From NCBI RefSeq assembly GCF_963924675.1, contig NC_089239.1, forward strand, positions 34,867,818 to 34,931,817: a stretch of 64,000 nt of DNA. The letters run 5' to 3'. This DNA is from Phocoena phocoena. Its lineage: Eukaryota; Chordata; Mammalia; Artiodactyla; Phocoenidae. The translations under genes were made by a program, and so were the position numbers. Within the stretch, counting starts at the first letter, position 1, and each line of letters begins with the position of its first letter. Shown here one piece after another: positions 10,475-22,799 of the stretch. The notes beneath the pieces are model-generated. The model did not search any database. It was not told where the DNA came from and saw nothing but the letters and a program-made list of their open reading frames with translations.

Positions 10475-13400
10475 ATTCCACATATATGCGTTCATATACG
10501 ATACTTGTTTTCCTCTTTCTGACTTACTTCACTCTGTATGACAGTCTCTAGGTCCATCCACATCTCTATGAATTACCCAATTTCGTTCCTTTTCATGGCT
10601 GAGTAATATTCCATTGTATATATGTACCACATCTTCTTTATCCACTTGTCTGTCGCTGGGCATTTAGGTTGCTTCTGTGACCTGGCTGTTGTAAATAGTG
10701 CTTCAGTGAACATTGGGGTGGATGTGTCTTTTTGAATTATGGTTTTCTCAGGGTATATGCCCAGTAGTGGGATTGCTGGGTCGTATGGTAGTTCTCTTTT
10801 TAGTTTTTTAAGGAACCTCCATATTGTTCTCCATAGTGGCGGTATCAATTTACATTCCCACCAACAGTGCAAGAGGGTTCCCTTTTCTCCACACCCTCTC
10901 CAGCATTTGACGTTTGTAGATTTTCTGATGATGCCCATTCTAACCGGTGTGAGGTGATACCTCATGGTAGTTTTGATTTGCATCTCTCTAATGATTAGTG
11001 ATGTTGAGCAGCTTTTCATGTGCCTCTTGGCCATCTGTATGTCTTCTTTGGAGAAATGTCTATTTAGGTCTTCTGCCCATTTTTTGATTGGGTTGTTTGT
11101 TTTTTATAATACTGAGCTACATGGGCTCCAATATTTTGGAGATTAATCCTTTGTCCGTTGATTCGTTTGCAAATATTTTCTCCCATTCTGAGGGTTGTCT
11201 TTTCGTCTTGTTTATGGTTTCCTTTGCTGTGCAAAAGCTTTTAAGTTTCATTAGGTCCCATTTGTTTATTTTTGTTTTCATTTCCATTACTGAAGGAGGT
11301 GGGTCAAAAAAAGATCTTGCTGTGATTTATGTCAAAGAGGGTTCTTCCTATGTTTTCCTCTAAGAGTTTTATAGTGTCCGGTCTTACACTTAGGTCTTTA
11401 ATCCATTTTGAGTTTATTTTTGTGTATGGTGTTAGGGAGTGTTCTAACTTCATTCTTTTACATGTAGCTGTCCAGTTTTCCCAGCACCACTTATTGAGGA
11501 GATTGTCTTTTCTCCATTGTATATCCTAACCTCTTTTGTCAGAGATTAGTTGACCATAGGTGTGTGGGTTTATCTCTGGGCTTTCTATCCTGTTCCATTG
11601 ATCTATATTTCTGTTTCTGTGCCAGTACCATATTGTCTTGATGACTGTAGCTTTGTAGTATAGTCTGAAGTCAGGGCGTTTGATTCCTCCAGCTCCGTTT
11701 CCTTTCCCTCAAGATTGCTTTGGCTATTTGGGGTCTTTTGTGTCTCCATACAAGTTTTAAGATTTTTTGTTCTAGTTCTGTAAAAAGTGCCATTGGTAAT
11801 TTGATAGGGATTGCATTGAATCTATGGATTGCTTTGGGTAGTATAGTCATTTTCACAATATTGATTCTTCCAATCCAAGAACATGGTATATCTCTCCATC
11901 TGTTTATGTCATCTTTGATTTCTTTCATCAGTGTCTTATAGTTTTCTGAGTGCAGGTCTTTTACATCCTTAGGTAGGTGTTTTCCTAGGTATTTTATTCT
12001 TTTGGTTTCAATGGTGAATGGGATTGTTTCCTTAATTTCTCTTTCTGATCTTTCATTGTTAGTGTATAGGAATGCAAGAGATTTCTGTGCATTACTTTTA
12101 TATCCTGCAACTTTACCAGATTCATTGATTAGCTCTAGTAGTTTTCTGGTGGCATCTTTAGGATTCTCTATGTATAGTATCATGTCATCTGCAAACATGA
12201 CAGTTTTACTTCTTCTTTTCCAATTTGTATTCCTTTTATTTCTTTCCCTTCTCTGATTGCCGTGGCTAGGACTTCCAAAATTATATTGAATAATTGTGGC
12301 TAGATTGGACATCCTTGTCTTGTTCCTCACCTTAGATGAAATGCTTTCAGTTTTTCACCATTGGGAATGATGTTGGCTGTAGGTTTGTCATATATGGCCT
12401 TTATTATATTAAAGTAGGTTCTTTCTGTGCCCACTTTCTGGAGAGTTTTTATCATAAACAGGTGTTGAATTTTGTCAAAAACTTTTTCTGCATCTATCGA
12501 GATGATCATAGGGTTTTCATTCTTCAGTTTGTTAATATGGTGTATCACATTGATTGAAATGTGTATATTGAAGAATCCTTGCATCCTAGGGATAAATCCC
12601 ACTTGATCACGGTGTATGATCCTTTTACTGTGTTGTTGAATTTTGTTTGCTAGTAATTTGTTGAGGATTTTTGCATCTTTATTCATCAGTGATATTGGTC
12701 TGTAATTTTCTTTTTTTGTGATATCTTTGTCTGGTTTTGGTATCAGGGTGATGGTGGCCTCATAGAATGAATTCGGCAGTGTTCCTTCCTCTGCAGTTTT
12801 TTGGAAGACTTTGAGAAGGTTGGGTGTTAGCTCTTCTCTAAATGTTTGATAGAATTCACCTGTGAAGCCATCTAGTCCTGGACTTCTGTTTGTTGGAAGA
12901 TTTTTAATTACACTTTCAATTTCATTACTTGTGATTGGTCTGTTCATATTTTCTGTTTCTTTCTGGTTCAGTCTTAGAAGGTTATACCTTTCTAAGAATT
13001 TGTCCATTTCTTCCCGGTTGTCCATTTTATTGGCATAGAGTTGCTTGTAGTAGCCTTTTATGTAGTAGCTTTGTATGGTGTCCATAATCATTTCTCCTTT
13101 TTCATTTCTAATTCTGTTGATTTGAGTCCTCTTCCTCTTTTTCTTGATGAGTCTAGCTAAAAGTTTATCAATTTTTTTTATCTTCTAAAATAACCAGCTT
13201 TTAGTTTTATTGATCTTTGCTATTGTTTTCTTTATTTCTATTTCATTTATTTCTGCTCTGATCTTTATGATTTCTTTCCTTCTACCTACTTTGGGTTTTG
13301 TTTGTTCTTCTTTCTCTAGCTCCTTTAGGTGTAAGGTTAGATTGTTTATTTGGGATTTTTCTTGTTTCTTGAGGTAGGATTGTATTGCTATAAACTTACC

Positions 13401-14283
13401 TCTTAGAACTGCTTTTGCAGCATCCCATGGGTTATGAATCGTCATATTTTTGTTGTCATTTTCCTCTAGGTATTTTTTGATTTCCTCTTTGATTTCTTCA
13501 GTGATCTCTTGATTATTTAGTAACATATTGTTTAGCCTCCATGTGTTTGTGTGTCTTACGTTTTTTTCCCTGTAATTTATTGCTAATCTCATAGCGTTGT
13601 GGTCAGAAAAGATGCTTGATATGATTTCAGTTTTCTTAAATTTACTGAGCTTTATTTGTGACCCAAGATGTGATCTATCCTGGAGAATGTTCCGTGTGCA
13701 CTTGAGAAGAAAGTATAATCTGCTGTTTTTGTATGGCATGTCCTGTAAATATCAATTAAATCTATCTGGTCTATTGTGTCATTTAAAGCTTGTGTTTCCT
13801 AATTAATTTTCTGTCTGGATGATCTGTCCATCGGTGTAAGTGTGGTGTTAAGTCCCTCACTATTATTGTGTTACTGTCAATTTCCTCTTTTATAGCTGTT
13901 AGCATTTGCCTTATGTATTGAGGTGCTCCTATGTTGGGTGCATATATATTTATAATTGTTATATCTTCTTCTTGGATTGATCCCTTGATCACTATATAGT
14001 GTCCTTCCTTGTCTCTTGTAACATTCTTTATTTTAAAGTCTATTTTATCTAGTTTGAGAATTCCTACTCCAGCTTTCTTTTGATTTCCATTTTCATGGAA
14101 TATCTTTTTCCATCCCCTCACTTTCATTCTGTATGTGTCCCTAGGTCTGAAGTGGGTCTCTTGTAGACAGCATATATATGGGTCTTGTTTTTGTATCCAT
14201 TCAGGAAGCCTGTGTCTTTTGGTTGGAGAATTTAATCCATTTACATTTAAGATAATTATTGATATGCGTGTTCCTATTACCAT
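10475..14283 (-). pseudogene. LINE-1 ORF2 (endonuclease/reverse transcriptase), broken
   Basis: ORF2p nicks the target and reverse-transcribes L1 RNA. The length from ATG at 14283 to about 10475 equals about 1270 codons, normal for the family. Open pieces are: 14283-13783, apurinic-type endonuclease (LNVNGLN near residue 12, CLQETH, NIYAPN); 13739-13185 (SDHNAMRL, end of the endonuclease); 13091-12327, start of the RT ([28 protein letters not shown]); 12330-11671, carrying the RT FADD motif at 12195-12184; and 11034-10573, the C-terminus. The first and second pieces are in different frames, as are the third and fourth, with further stops in between. Other catalytic motifs around GDFN are lost at the first frameshift. 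It cannot encode a functional enzyme. Confidence 0.9.
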
Positions 14284-14341
14284 TTTCTTAATTGTTTTGA
14301 GTTTGTTATTATAGGTCGTTTTCTTCTCTTGTATTTCCCAG

Positions 14342-15239
14342 TTAGAGAAGTTCCTTTAGCATTTTTTGTAGGGCTGGTTTGATGGTGCTGGATTCTCTTA
14401 GCTTTTGCTTGTCTGTAAAGCTTTTGATTTCTCCTTCAAATCTGAATGAGATCCTTGCAGGGTAGAGTAATGTTGGCTGTAGGTTTTTCCCTTTCATCAC
14501 TTTAAATATATTGTGCCACTCCCTCTGCCTTGTAGAGTTTCTGCTGAGAAATCAGCTGTTAACCTTATGGGAGTTCCCTTGTATGTTATTTGTCATTTTT
14601 CCCTTGTTGCTTTTGATAATTTTTCTTTGTCTTTAATTTTTGTCAATTTGAGTACTATGTGTCTAGGCGTGTTTCTCCTTGGGTTTATCTTGCCTGGGAC
14701 TCTCTGCACTTCCTGGACTTGGGTGGCTATTTCCTTTACCATGTTAGGGAAGTTTTCGACTGTAATCTCTTTGAATAGTTTCTTGGGTCCTTTCTCTCTC
14801 CCTTCTCCTTCTGGGAGCCCTATAATGCAAACGTTGTTGCATTTAATGTTGTCCCAGAGGTCTCTTAAGCTGTCATCATTTCTTTTCATTCTCTTTATTC
14901 TGTTCCACGGCAGTGAATTCCACCATTCTGTCTTCCAGGTCACTTATCCGTTCTTCTGCATCAGTTATTCTGCTATTGATTCCTTCTAGTGTAGTTTTCA
15001 TTTCAGTTATTGTATTGTCATCTTTGTTTGTTTGTTCTTTAACTCTTCTAGGTCTTTTTAAACATTTCTTGCATCTTCTTGATTTTTGCCTCCATTCTTT
15101 TTCCGAGGTCCTGGATCATCTTCACTATCATCATTCTAAATTCGTTTTCTGGAAGGTTGCCTATCTCCACGTCATTTAGTTGTTTCTCTGGGGTTTTATC
15201 TTGTTCCCTCATCTGGTAGATAGCCCTCTGCCTTTTCAT
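14342..15239 (-). pseudogene. LINE-1 ORF1 (RNA-binding protein), broken
   Basis: ORF1p is the coiled-coil, RRM-containing protein that coats L1 RNA. The first 63 codons are open (15239-15048: ...ENEFRMMIVKMIQDL...). A break follows, and a second open piece at 14943-14593 carries SLRDLWDNIKCNNVCIIGLPEGEG, the RRM start shared with ORF1 of the plus-strand L1. The coiled-coil region between the pieces is frame-disrupted. The stop is expected near 14342, just before ORF2. Confidence 0.8.
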
Positions 15240-16154
15240 CTTGTCTGTCTTTCTGTGAATGTGGTTTTTGTTCCACAGGCTGCAGGATGGTAGTTCTTCT
15301 TGCTTCTGCTGTCCGTCCTCTGGTGGATGAGGCTATCTACAAGGCTTGTGCAAGCTTCCTGATGGGAGGGACTGGTGGTGGGTAGAGCTGGGTGTTGCTC
15401 TGGTGGGCAGAGCTCAGTAAAACTTTAATACACTTGCCTGCTGGTGGATGGGGCTGAGTTCCCTCCTGTTGGTTGTTTGACCTGAGGCGACCCAGCACTG
15501 CAGCCTACTCTTTGGGGCTTTTGTTGGGGCTAATGGCAGACTCTGGGAGGTCTCACTTCAAGAAGTACTTCCCAGAAGTTCTGCTGCCAGTGTCCTTGTC
15601 CCCACGGTGAGCCACAGCCACCCCCCGCCTCTGCAGGAGACCCTCCAACACTAGCAGGTAGGTCTGGTTCAGTCTCCTATGGGGTCACTGCTCCTTCCCC
15701 TGGGTCCTGATGTGCACACTACTTTGTGTGTGCCCTCCAAGAGTGGAGTCTCTGTTTCCCCCAGTCCTGTCAAAGTCCTGCAATCAAATCCTGCTAGCCT
15801 TCAAAGTCTGATTCTCTTAAGAATTCCTCCTCCCATCGCTGGACCCCCCCAGTTTGGGAAGCCTGATGTTGGGCTCAGAACCCTCATCCAGTGGGTGGAC
15901 TTCTGTGATATAAATGTTCTTCAGTTTGTGAGTCAGCTACCCAGAGGTTATGGGATTTGATTTCATTGTGATTGCACCCCTCGTACTGTCTCACTGCGGC
16001 TTCTCCTTTATCTTTGGATATGGCGTATTGTTTTTTTTCGTGAGTTCCAATGTCTCCCTGTCGATGACTGTTGAGCAGCTAGTTGTGATTCTGGTGTTCT
16101 CCCAAGAGGGAGTGAGCGCACGTCCTTCCACTCTGCCATCTTGAACCAATCTCC
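15240..16154 (-). promoter_or_regulatory. LINE-1 5' UTR with internal promoter (lineage A)
   Basis: About 915 bp lie upstream of ORF1. L1 transcription starts at the first base of the element from an internal pol II promoter. A YY1-like core CAAGATGGC reads on the minus strand at 16143-16135, which is +12 to +20 from the inferred 5' end. In human L1 a YY1 site at about the same distance fixes the start point. The rest is GC-richer than the surroundings. Whether it is active cannot be judged. Confidence 0.65.
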
Positions 16155-16189
16155 AACACTGTATATTTCTAACCCGTTTTTCCTTAAAA

Positions 16190-16290
16190 TTTTGTCAATT
16201 TTGCACATGAGGAAATTGACATATAATGAGGTTAAGAAATGCATCATTTAGAACCAGGATTCACATTCCTGTGATTTGCTATGTTTAATA
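16190..16290 (-). mobile_element. Possible MIR fragment
   Basis: TTGCACATGAGGAAATTGAC, AATGAGGTTAAGAAATGCAT and AGAACCAGGATTCACATTCC follow the order of an antisense MIR. It is short and diverged. Confidence 0.45.
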
Positions 16291-16805
16291 TACAAGGACA
16301 CTTTAAAATTAAATGTAAATAAAATTGATTCCAAGACACAATTCTCTAAATTCAATTTCAGGTGGATTTGGATTTCAAAATGAATTGTAGGGAAACTAGT
16401 ATAAATAGATGTGAATATTTGTCATTCTCTGTAGGGTCATAAATTTATCTCCTCTGAAGAGTTACAAAGAAAAATTAGTAATACATTATATACTAATGTA
16501 CTTTGTCATAAAAGCAATAAATAGCTCAAATATAGAGAAAGACAGACGAGAAGAGTTAACGTGGTAGCATGGATTATGTTTTGCTGTATTTTGTATCCCA
16601 TATGAAAAGTTCATAAAAATAAATGACAGAGTTCTGATTCAAATAAGTACGTTGTCAAGTGATGGATAGTCAATTCACAAAAATATTAAATACAGTTAGT
16701 AAAATAAGCATTCCTAATAATAAATTAAATGTAAATTTAAAAATCTGAGTTGATATTTCTAATTTATACAATGAATAAATTCTAAAATTAAAAAATATAT
16801 ATACT
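16291..16805. other. Unassigned AT-rich DNA
   Basis: Strongly AT-rich. No gene or named repeat was seen. Confidence 0.5.
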
Positions 16806-17080
16806 TGGCCTTCCCTGGTGGCGCAGTGGTTGAGAATCTGCCTGCTAATGCGGGGGACACAGGTTCGAGCCCTGGTCTGGGAGGATCCCACATGCCGCGG
16901 AGCAACTAGGCCCGTGAGCCACAACTACTGAGCCTGCGCGTCTGGAGCCTGTGCTCCGCAACGAGAGGCCGCCATAGTGAGAGGCCCGCGCACCACGATG
17001 AAGAGTGGCCCCCGCTTGCCACAACTAGAGAAAGCCCTCTCACAGAAACGAAGACCCAGCACAGCAAAAATAATAAATAA
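16806..17080 (+). mobile_element. CHR-type tRNA-derived SINE, long form
   Basis: This is a cetartiodactyl CHR SINE beginning GGCCTTCCCTGGTGGCGCAG. The pol III A box TGGCGCAGTGG is at 16819-16829 and the B box GGTTCGAGCCC at 16862-16872. The tRNA-unrelated body follows (CCACAACTACTGAGCCTGCG, then AGAAAGCCCTCTCACAGAAA), with an A-rich tail. About 275 bp, near full length. The flanks are AT-rich, so the target duplication is not resolvable with confidence. A minus-strand frame crossing it is not a gene. Confidence 0.93.
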
Positions 17081-17085
17081 CTTAC

Positions 17086-17689
17086 TAACCTCCTACCCCC
17101 AACATAAATATATATATATATAGTCAAGGTTGAGGTTAAATGATATACTCCTTTCCATTGACATTATTTTTATCATTTAGTTCATTTAATATTATTTTAT
17201 CATTAGCTATTTAGTTCACTTGTTTAACAACCAATTCTTGAAGTAAAATGGGCTTAAGTAAGGTAGATGTTTATTCTTTTTATGTAACATAAGTCCTAAG
17301 ACAGGGATGCAAGGGAAGGTGTGGCAACTCCATGGTTACTAGGGATCTAGGCTCCTTCTACTTTTTGTTTTGTTAGCCTAGTACTTGGATTCTATCCTCA
17401 ATGTTAACTCCTTTTCTAAAATGGCTGCTGGAGCTCTAGCTAACACCTCTACATTCCAGGCATCAGGAAAGATGATTATAGGAAAGACAAAAGGGCAATC
17501 TGCCGGCTAGGTTGTCATCCTTTAAGCAACTTCCCTGGAAATCTTGTACAGTACTCGTCGGCCAGGATTTAATTCCACATTAGCTACACATGGCTTGCTT
17601 GGTAGATTAAGAGAGGTTACCTTCAAGGTGGGTTCATGACACACCAGCTAACATCCAAATTATGATCCTTAAATACATAGTTGGTGGCG
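17086..17689. other. Unassigned DNA
   Basis: A short (TA)n run lies just after the SINE (17107-17122). Nothing else was recognised. Confidence 0.45.
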
Positions 17690-17885
17690 AATACCAATCA
17701 GACACAAATATTTTAACAAGTATTATGTGTTAAATAGTTTAACAAATAGTATTGAGCTTCTCTTTGGTGTGCCAAGCAACGTGCTATGTCCTGGATTCCG
17801 TGAATAAAAAGGCATGGTCCCTTGCCTCAGATAATTTGGACGCTAGCTGGGAGAGAGATGCTTAAACATGCATGATTTATAGAGA
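17690..17885 (-). mobile_element. Degraded L2 3' end (probable)
   Basis: The words ATTGAGCTTCTCTTTGGTGTG, GTGCTATGTCCTGGATTCCG and CATGGTCCCTTGCCTCAGAT follow the antisense L2 3' end ('attgagcacctactatgtgcc ... ggatacaa ... ggtccctgccctca'). Confidence 0.5.
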
Positions 17886-17934
17886 CAATACAAAAATATT
17901 TATCAATAGCTACTAAAATATTTACATATTTTGA

Positions 17935-18260
17935 CCTCTTCATTCTCTTCCGAGAAGGACTCATAAGGAACTAATTCAAAGGGGCAAATGCATAAGCAGG
18001 TTTATTGCCACATTGTTTATGAGAACAAAATATTGCCTTTAACTTAAACAGGCAAACTCCAAGTAAATTTTGGCAAATCTACTCAAACAATGTACAACCT
18101 CTAAAAATATTTAAAACCTTTATAGCATATCCACAGATTAAAAGAATGTTTTCAGGAATATATGGCAGACATAAGGCTAATACATGATCATTCTCTCCTT
18201 AACTGAGAAAGAATATATTGTTTGTATGTTTTTATATAATCATCCAGAAATTGTGTCCAT
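17935..18260 (+). mobile_element. Possible ancient L1-type fragment
   Basis: GAAGGACTCATAAGGAACTA, AGGTTTATTGCCACATTGTT and ATCCACAGATTAAAAGAATG resemble, at high divergence, a stretch near the end of old L1 ORF2. Weak call. Confidence 0.3.
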
Positions 18261-18684
18261 ATGATTAGGAACTGGAAAACATTAGAAAAGGGAAGGCAGT
18301 GATATCTGTTGCAGTGGAAGTGCTTTGAGTGAGTGCTTTATTTTATTTACACTTCTGTTACTTCTGGTCTAATATTGATTTGTGTTCTGTAACTCAACAT
18401 GACAATTTCTCAGGATTGCAGTTGAATGCAAAAGTGGGAACGCCGCCTCCTAGACGCTCCTTCAGTTTCCCTGTCTCCACCCTTTCACCTTCTTCGTTTT
18501 TATACGGTTTGTTACGCACGTGATGTGCGTGAGTTCGTGTCTTTATAGCCAGAGAACCCTCCTGTTTGAGATTTCTGCTTTTTCCTTTCTGATATAGTCC
18601 AGGTACCTTACTAATAATCATATATGTATTAACCAATTCTGTATACCTAGGTTCTACTTTCCTGTTTGGGACCCTAACTGCCCT

Positions 18685-18965
18685 GTCCACTTGGCAAAAC
18701 CCTTTTCATCCTGCAAGGCCGGTGTGGCTTTGGCTTTCACATACCCACTCCTCTCCCTCCATCCCCAAGCAGAAGGCATTCCTCCTACTTGGACATGGTT
18801 CTATACTTTCCTCTCTTATGGCTCTTACGTAACACACTTCAGTTGTTTATCAGCAGCTGGTTTATCACCACTGAGAGCAGAAACCGTATCTTTTTCCTTC
18901 TGTACCCCAGCACCTGGCAGACCCTGGTATTGGGAGCTCCGTATGTGTTTATGAAGCTCTTTATT
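18685..18965 (+). mobile_element. L2 3' region
   Basis: An L2-like order is seen: CAAAACCCTTTTCATCCTGC ('actcatccttcaag'), then CTGAGAGCAGAAACCGTATC ('gagggcagggactgtgtc'), TACCCCAGCACCTGGCAGAC, and TTTATGAAGCTCTTTATTAA ('caataaat' end). This is a mammal-wide LINE2 relic. The frames across it are fossil or chance. Confidence 0.6.
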
Positions 18966-19234
18966 AACTTCCTGTGATCCAAAGTGATCTGAATTTTCCA
19001 GTCACTACAGACAGAAAGAAAGCTGGTTATAATTTGGGATATGGTGAAAAGCGCCAAGTAGTGGGAGGGAAAAAAATCATTATCATTTCCCTTATGTTTT
19101 CCTAAAAAACATCATCTTATATTTTCCCATATTAATAAATAACAACTCTGTGTTCAACATTAGCTGAAGACATGATTATTTTTAAAGGGATTTATTTAAT
19201 AAAAGTCGGTACTACCTAGGTTGTTTATTACCTA

Positions 19235-19374
19235 TAGCGTTACTAAATATATTTAGACATTTATGTGTATATAGCATTACTAAATATATTTAGACATTTA
19301 TGTGTATATAGACATATATTTGTATATATGTGTATTTAGACATATATTTAGCATTACTAAATATATTTAAATTA
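19235..19374. repeat. 37 bp AT-rich tandem repeat
   Basis: Two adjacent units at 19235-19271 and 19272-19308 (TAGCGTTACTAAATATATTT... and TAGCATTACTAAATATATTT...) differ at one G/A position. A partial third unit, TAGCATTACTAAATATATTT, reappears at 19352 after related GTATATA/AGACATATATT text. A local minisatellite-like expansion. Confidence 0.85.
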
Positions 19375-21669
19375 GGACTTTGGGTGAGAGATTCGGAAGA
19401 ATCTTAAACCTTTTCATAGGTAATTGATGCACATGTATTGCTTTTAAATAATACCATATTGAACAAATTTTGTTATTATTTTAAATATGTTTCTATCCAC
19501 AAGATATCTTAACTCCTTAATTATAGCATAGGTTATGTTTTAAATAACAATTTAGACACTCAACTATTGAGCCATATATTCTAAATATCTGGTAAACACC
19601 CTTCCAAGAAATGTTTGGTGAAACAGGATGAAAAATAAAAACTTTAAGAGGTTAGTCAATAACTATCTGTCCCTAAACCTGTGTCCCTCTTTCTTCACCT
19701 AACTTCATCAGCTTTTGGCAAAAAAACATAAGTTTATTGCTCACTGTACAAACTGTTTGTTCCTTAAACATTTGATATTTATATCAACTTAAAAGATTCG
19801 GGAGGTAATTTGCCAGCAATTAATTCTCTCCTCTAAGTTGACAGGCGCCTCTTCACTAATTGGCCCCTCAAAATACTCAGAATTGATGCAGTAAAAAAGT
19901 AAGAGAAAAGTGTTCTTCCCAGAGAAATTAGCTGTAGACCAGAGCAACGGAAAGTTAGTAGCAAGGTGGCCTGATTCTTGGCATCACTTTTATTCCATAA
20001 TTTCAGATAAGAAATTGCCTTTTCAGAAAAGTTTCCCGTCTGTGCTTAGAAGAACAATGAGGAATGATGATAAAAATTTCAAGATGCCTCCATATTGTTA
20101 AAGGTATTTGGCCTCTCCTGTTTAACTGAGGCAGAAAGCAGTTTTCTAAGATGCTTTAATTCATTATTTACATTCACTTGGACTGTTGGGATTGCTTTGC
20201 GTTTTTCTCAAAGTTCTAATCTTATTTAATATTCATGTCTTCAGAATTTTGGAGGAATAAGTATATTCAAAGGAAACTTCGTTCCCATAGTGACTGGTGT
20301 ATGCTCTCCGTAATAGATTAATACAACCCAATCTGAGTGTTAGGAAAACAGTTCGAAGTTTATATTTTATATTGAAAACAGAATCATTTTAAAGGTAGAC
20401 ACCACTCAAATGTGAGTGTGGCAAAGAAGTATTTGTGTGGCAGCAGAGGGAGCATTATCTTTACCTTTTAAGGCTGGTTTGAAATCATTTCCAAGTTATT
20501 ACAAGGTTTATTTCTGTTTTCAGAGGTTTTTTTTTTTTTGGAATAGCATGTTTATTACTTTTTTTAAACTGTCACTATTCAGGGACTTGAATACAACCAA
20601 GGAAAACTTCCCTCCATTGTAAATATTCCTCGGAAGGAATATATTAAGAAATCTGTGTGCAGGACTATTTATTGCCTCTCAAAAAGGAAGAGTTCCAAAG
20701 AGGTGCAAACAGACCTCCAATGGTTTAGGCACAGACCTGCTTATATTCTCCATGTGGTGCATAGCTCTCGATGGTTTTTGAATGCATCCTTTTCCATCAC
20801 TTCCATGTTTTACCCCTTTGAATTATTTCATACTGTTCTCTACTCTGAAGAATCCCGTTCCCTCGCACATCTGCCTCACCATGACTTGGCTTCCTGGAAA
20901 TCCTCCCCTAGGAAGCCTATTACCAGGCAGGGAGGCAGGTCTCACATCAGAGCCTTCTTGAATCCCCTCTGCAATTCCTAACCTGATGCTCTTAGCTTTA
21001 CAGGATGGTGAATATCATTTTAAAAGTCTTAAATTGCCAGAACTTCCTTCTTCTTCTTGCAAGAAAACGTCTCAGTTATTTCCTTCAATTATAACATTCT
21101 ATAATAAGCAGGAATCAATTAGAATTGTTTTCATTTCATGGTTAAAAGGAAGAGGAACATGTGTTGTGTGTGAGAGAACTTTTCAAGCTTCAAGTGACAA
21201 AGTAGTGATAGATTCCAGGAAAGAACTGAGGGATGTGTTCGGAGACATACCTCAAACTCTTGTCTCCTTTAATAAGCATTTTATTGACATTAGTTAAAAT
21301 TGCATATGAATCTGGACCTCCCTTTCAAGTCCTCCTCTGTATCCGCAGAGTACTACACCTCTCACATGTAGCCAGCAGCCTGACCTCCTACAATTAGAGT
21401 CATTTTCTGGTGGAAACGAAAGACCTGCCACCAGATCTACTAACTTCCCTGAACCTCTTCTGGTCTCCTTCCCCCAGACCTTTTCAGCCAAGAGAAAATT
21501 AGTCACTGCATCTTGTACTCCGAATGTCATTCCTTCTAGCCTCGTCAGGAACCGTAAGTGTGGTGCCCAGATCCTCTAGGTTTTGTGTCTTCACTGCTTC
21601 TTTCTCCCTGGTGATTTGATTCCTTCCCATCAGCCTACAGACATTCTGAAAGTTAATTTTTAATCTAGA
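19375..21669. other. Unassigned AT-rich DNA
   Basis: About 2.3 kb. The frames at 19910-20101, 20655-20981 and 20986-21297 have no recognisable domain or splice context. The text around 20780-20960 is faintly L2-like but too diverged to call. Confidence 0.45.
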
Positions 21670-21830
21670 GTTGTGCGTAAATAGCTCACTTCATCGCAGC
21701 AGCGATTCTGTGAATTAAGCCATGCAGATTTTACACTTAATGAAAAGGATTCACAGTGATTTGCCAGACTGCGTAATTACTAGATAACAATTGACAGTAG
21801 AACGCTGGTCTTCCTAGCCCTTCTCCAGTA
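21670..21830 (-). mobile_element. Possible MIR fragment
   Basis: CAGATTTTACACTTAATGAA, CACAGTGATTTGCCAGACTG and GTAGAACGCTGGTCTTCCTA follow the order of a reversed MIR at high divergence. Confidence 0.4.
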
Positions 21831-22559
21831 TTATCTGCAAAGCATTTCCAGTGCTTGTACACCGTTATAAACTGTGTCTCATGTGAGGTGAAGTAGAAAT
21901 AAAAAATTACTATGTTACGACAGATTCACTGTTGAGGCCAGTTCTGTGATAGACCATTGTTCCCTGGTGCCAGGATTCTCTACAGAAGATGCTGGAGAGT
22001 GAGAAGTAGTATGTAAAGTGGCATTTCACTTAGCTTAAAAATAATAAGAACCTTCTCAGGGACACTTAAGGAACGGAAGCATGAAATAATATTCTCACCT
22101 GTTGTTCTGCCTTTTTATCTTTGATATATTTTCAGGAGCAAATCAAAATCAAACAGCCCTGTTTCCCTTACTTCTGGTGACTGCATTGCATTTGACTTTT
22201 TCAAATGTGAGGCTTCTTATATATAATTGGAAAAAGTACCATCTGGAAGTATAATTTTCATTACTCATTGGGTTGTCTTTTTAAATTTTACCACCCCCTC
22301 TTTAAATTGTCTTCTTCTCATTCTTTGATCTCACCAGTTAGAATTCTCCCTCTTGTCTGTTCCATGAAAGTTGGGTTTCCCTGTCCCTTTGCTCTTGGAG
22401 CCTACCTCATCTCTACTATTGCAAGCTCGGTCACCATCTTCTTGACGGGTCATTTAAGCTTTGCTTGTTTTAAGTGGGGCTGCAACTTCTTTTAAAATAC
22501 AATCTTTAGCTGTTCTCTATTTCCTCTCTTCTGTTAATTCCTCATTCAGTAATACCTTT
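21831..22559. other. Unassigned DNA
   Basis: No supported feature was seen. Confidence 0.45.
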
Positions 22560-22689
22560 AACTCTTAAGGCAACCTTATGGGTGAAAATGGATTACAAAA
22601 ACATTGGGAAATTGCTGAATAAAATGGTTAGAGGTGTTCTATACAAACTCATAAAATATTGTGCGTGGTACAGACGTTTGAAGCCAGGT

Positions 22690-22790
22690 GGTCTGGATTT
22701 CTCGTGTCTAGATGAACAAAGACCCAGAGAGCCTGAAGGACTTGTCCAAGGCCACCCAGGGCAGAACTAAGCACTAAGCATTCAGGTACT
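22690..22790 (-). mobile_element. Possible MIR fragment
   Basis: GATGAACAAAGACCCAGAGA, then AAGGACTTGTCCAAGGCCAC, matches the reversed MIR core ('gaggaaactgaggcccagagag ... acttgcccaaggtcac'). Confidence 0.45.
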
Positions 22791-22799
22791 GCACCTCCT

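Larger units (their letters stand above)
10238..16154 (-). mobile_element. Full-length, inactive LINE-1 (lineage A)
   Basis: The element is 5917 bp and runs from the 5' UTR at 16154 to a T-rich (antisense A-rich) tail at about 10238. It is bounded by target-site duplications AACACATTATATTTCT (10222-10237) and AACACTGTATATTTCT (16155-16170), 14 of 16 identical. The order read on the minus strand is 5' UTR (16154-15240), ORF1 (15239-14342), ORF2 (14283-10475), then 3' UTR. Both ORFs are broken. The flanking duplications show that it inserted as a complete copy. Their two differences and the number of stops suggest a moderately old insertion. Confidence 0.95.

Noticed and set aside
16806..17080. 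tRNA gene call from A and B boxes
   Set aside because: The boxes belong to tRNA-derived SINEs. The sequence does not fold as a complete tRNA and is followed by a SINE body and tail. The same applies at 24372, 34590 and 35296.
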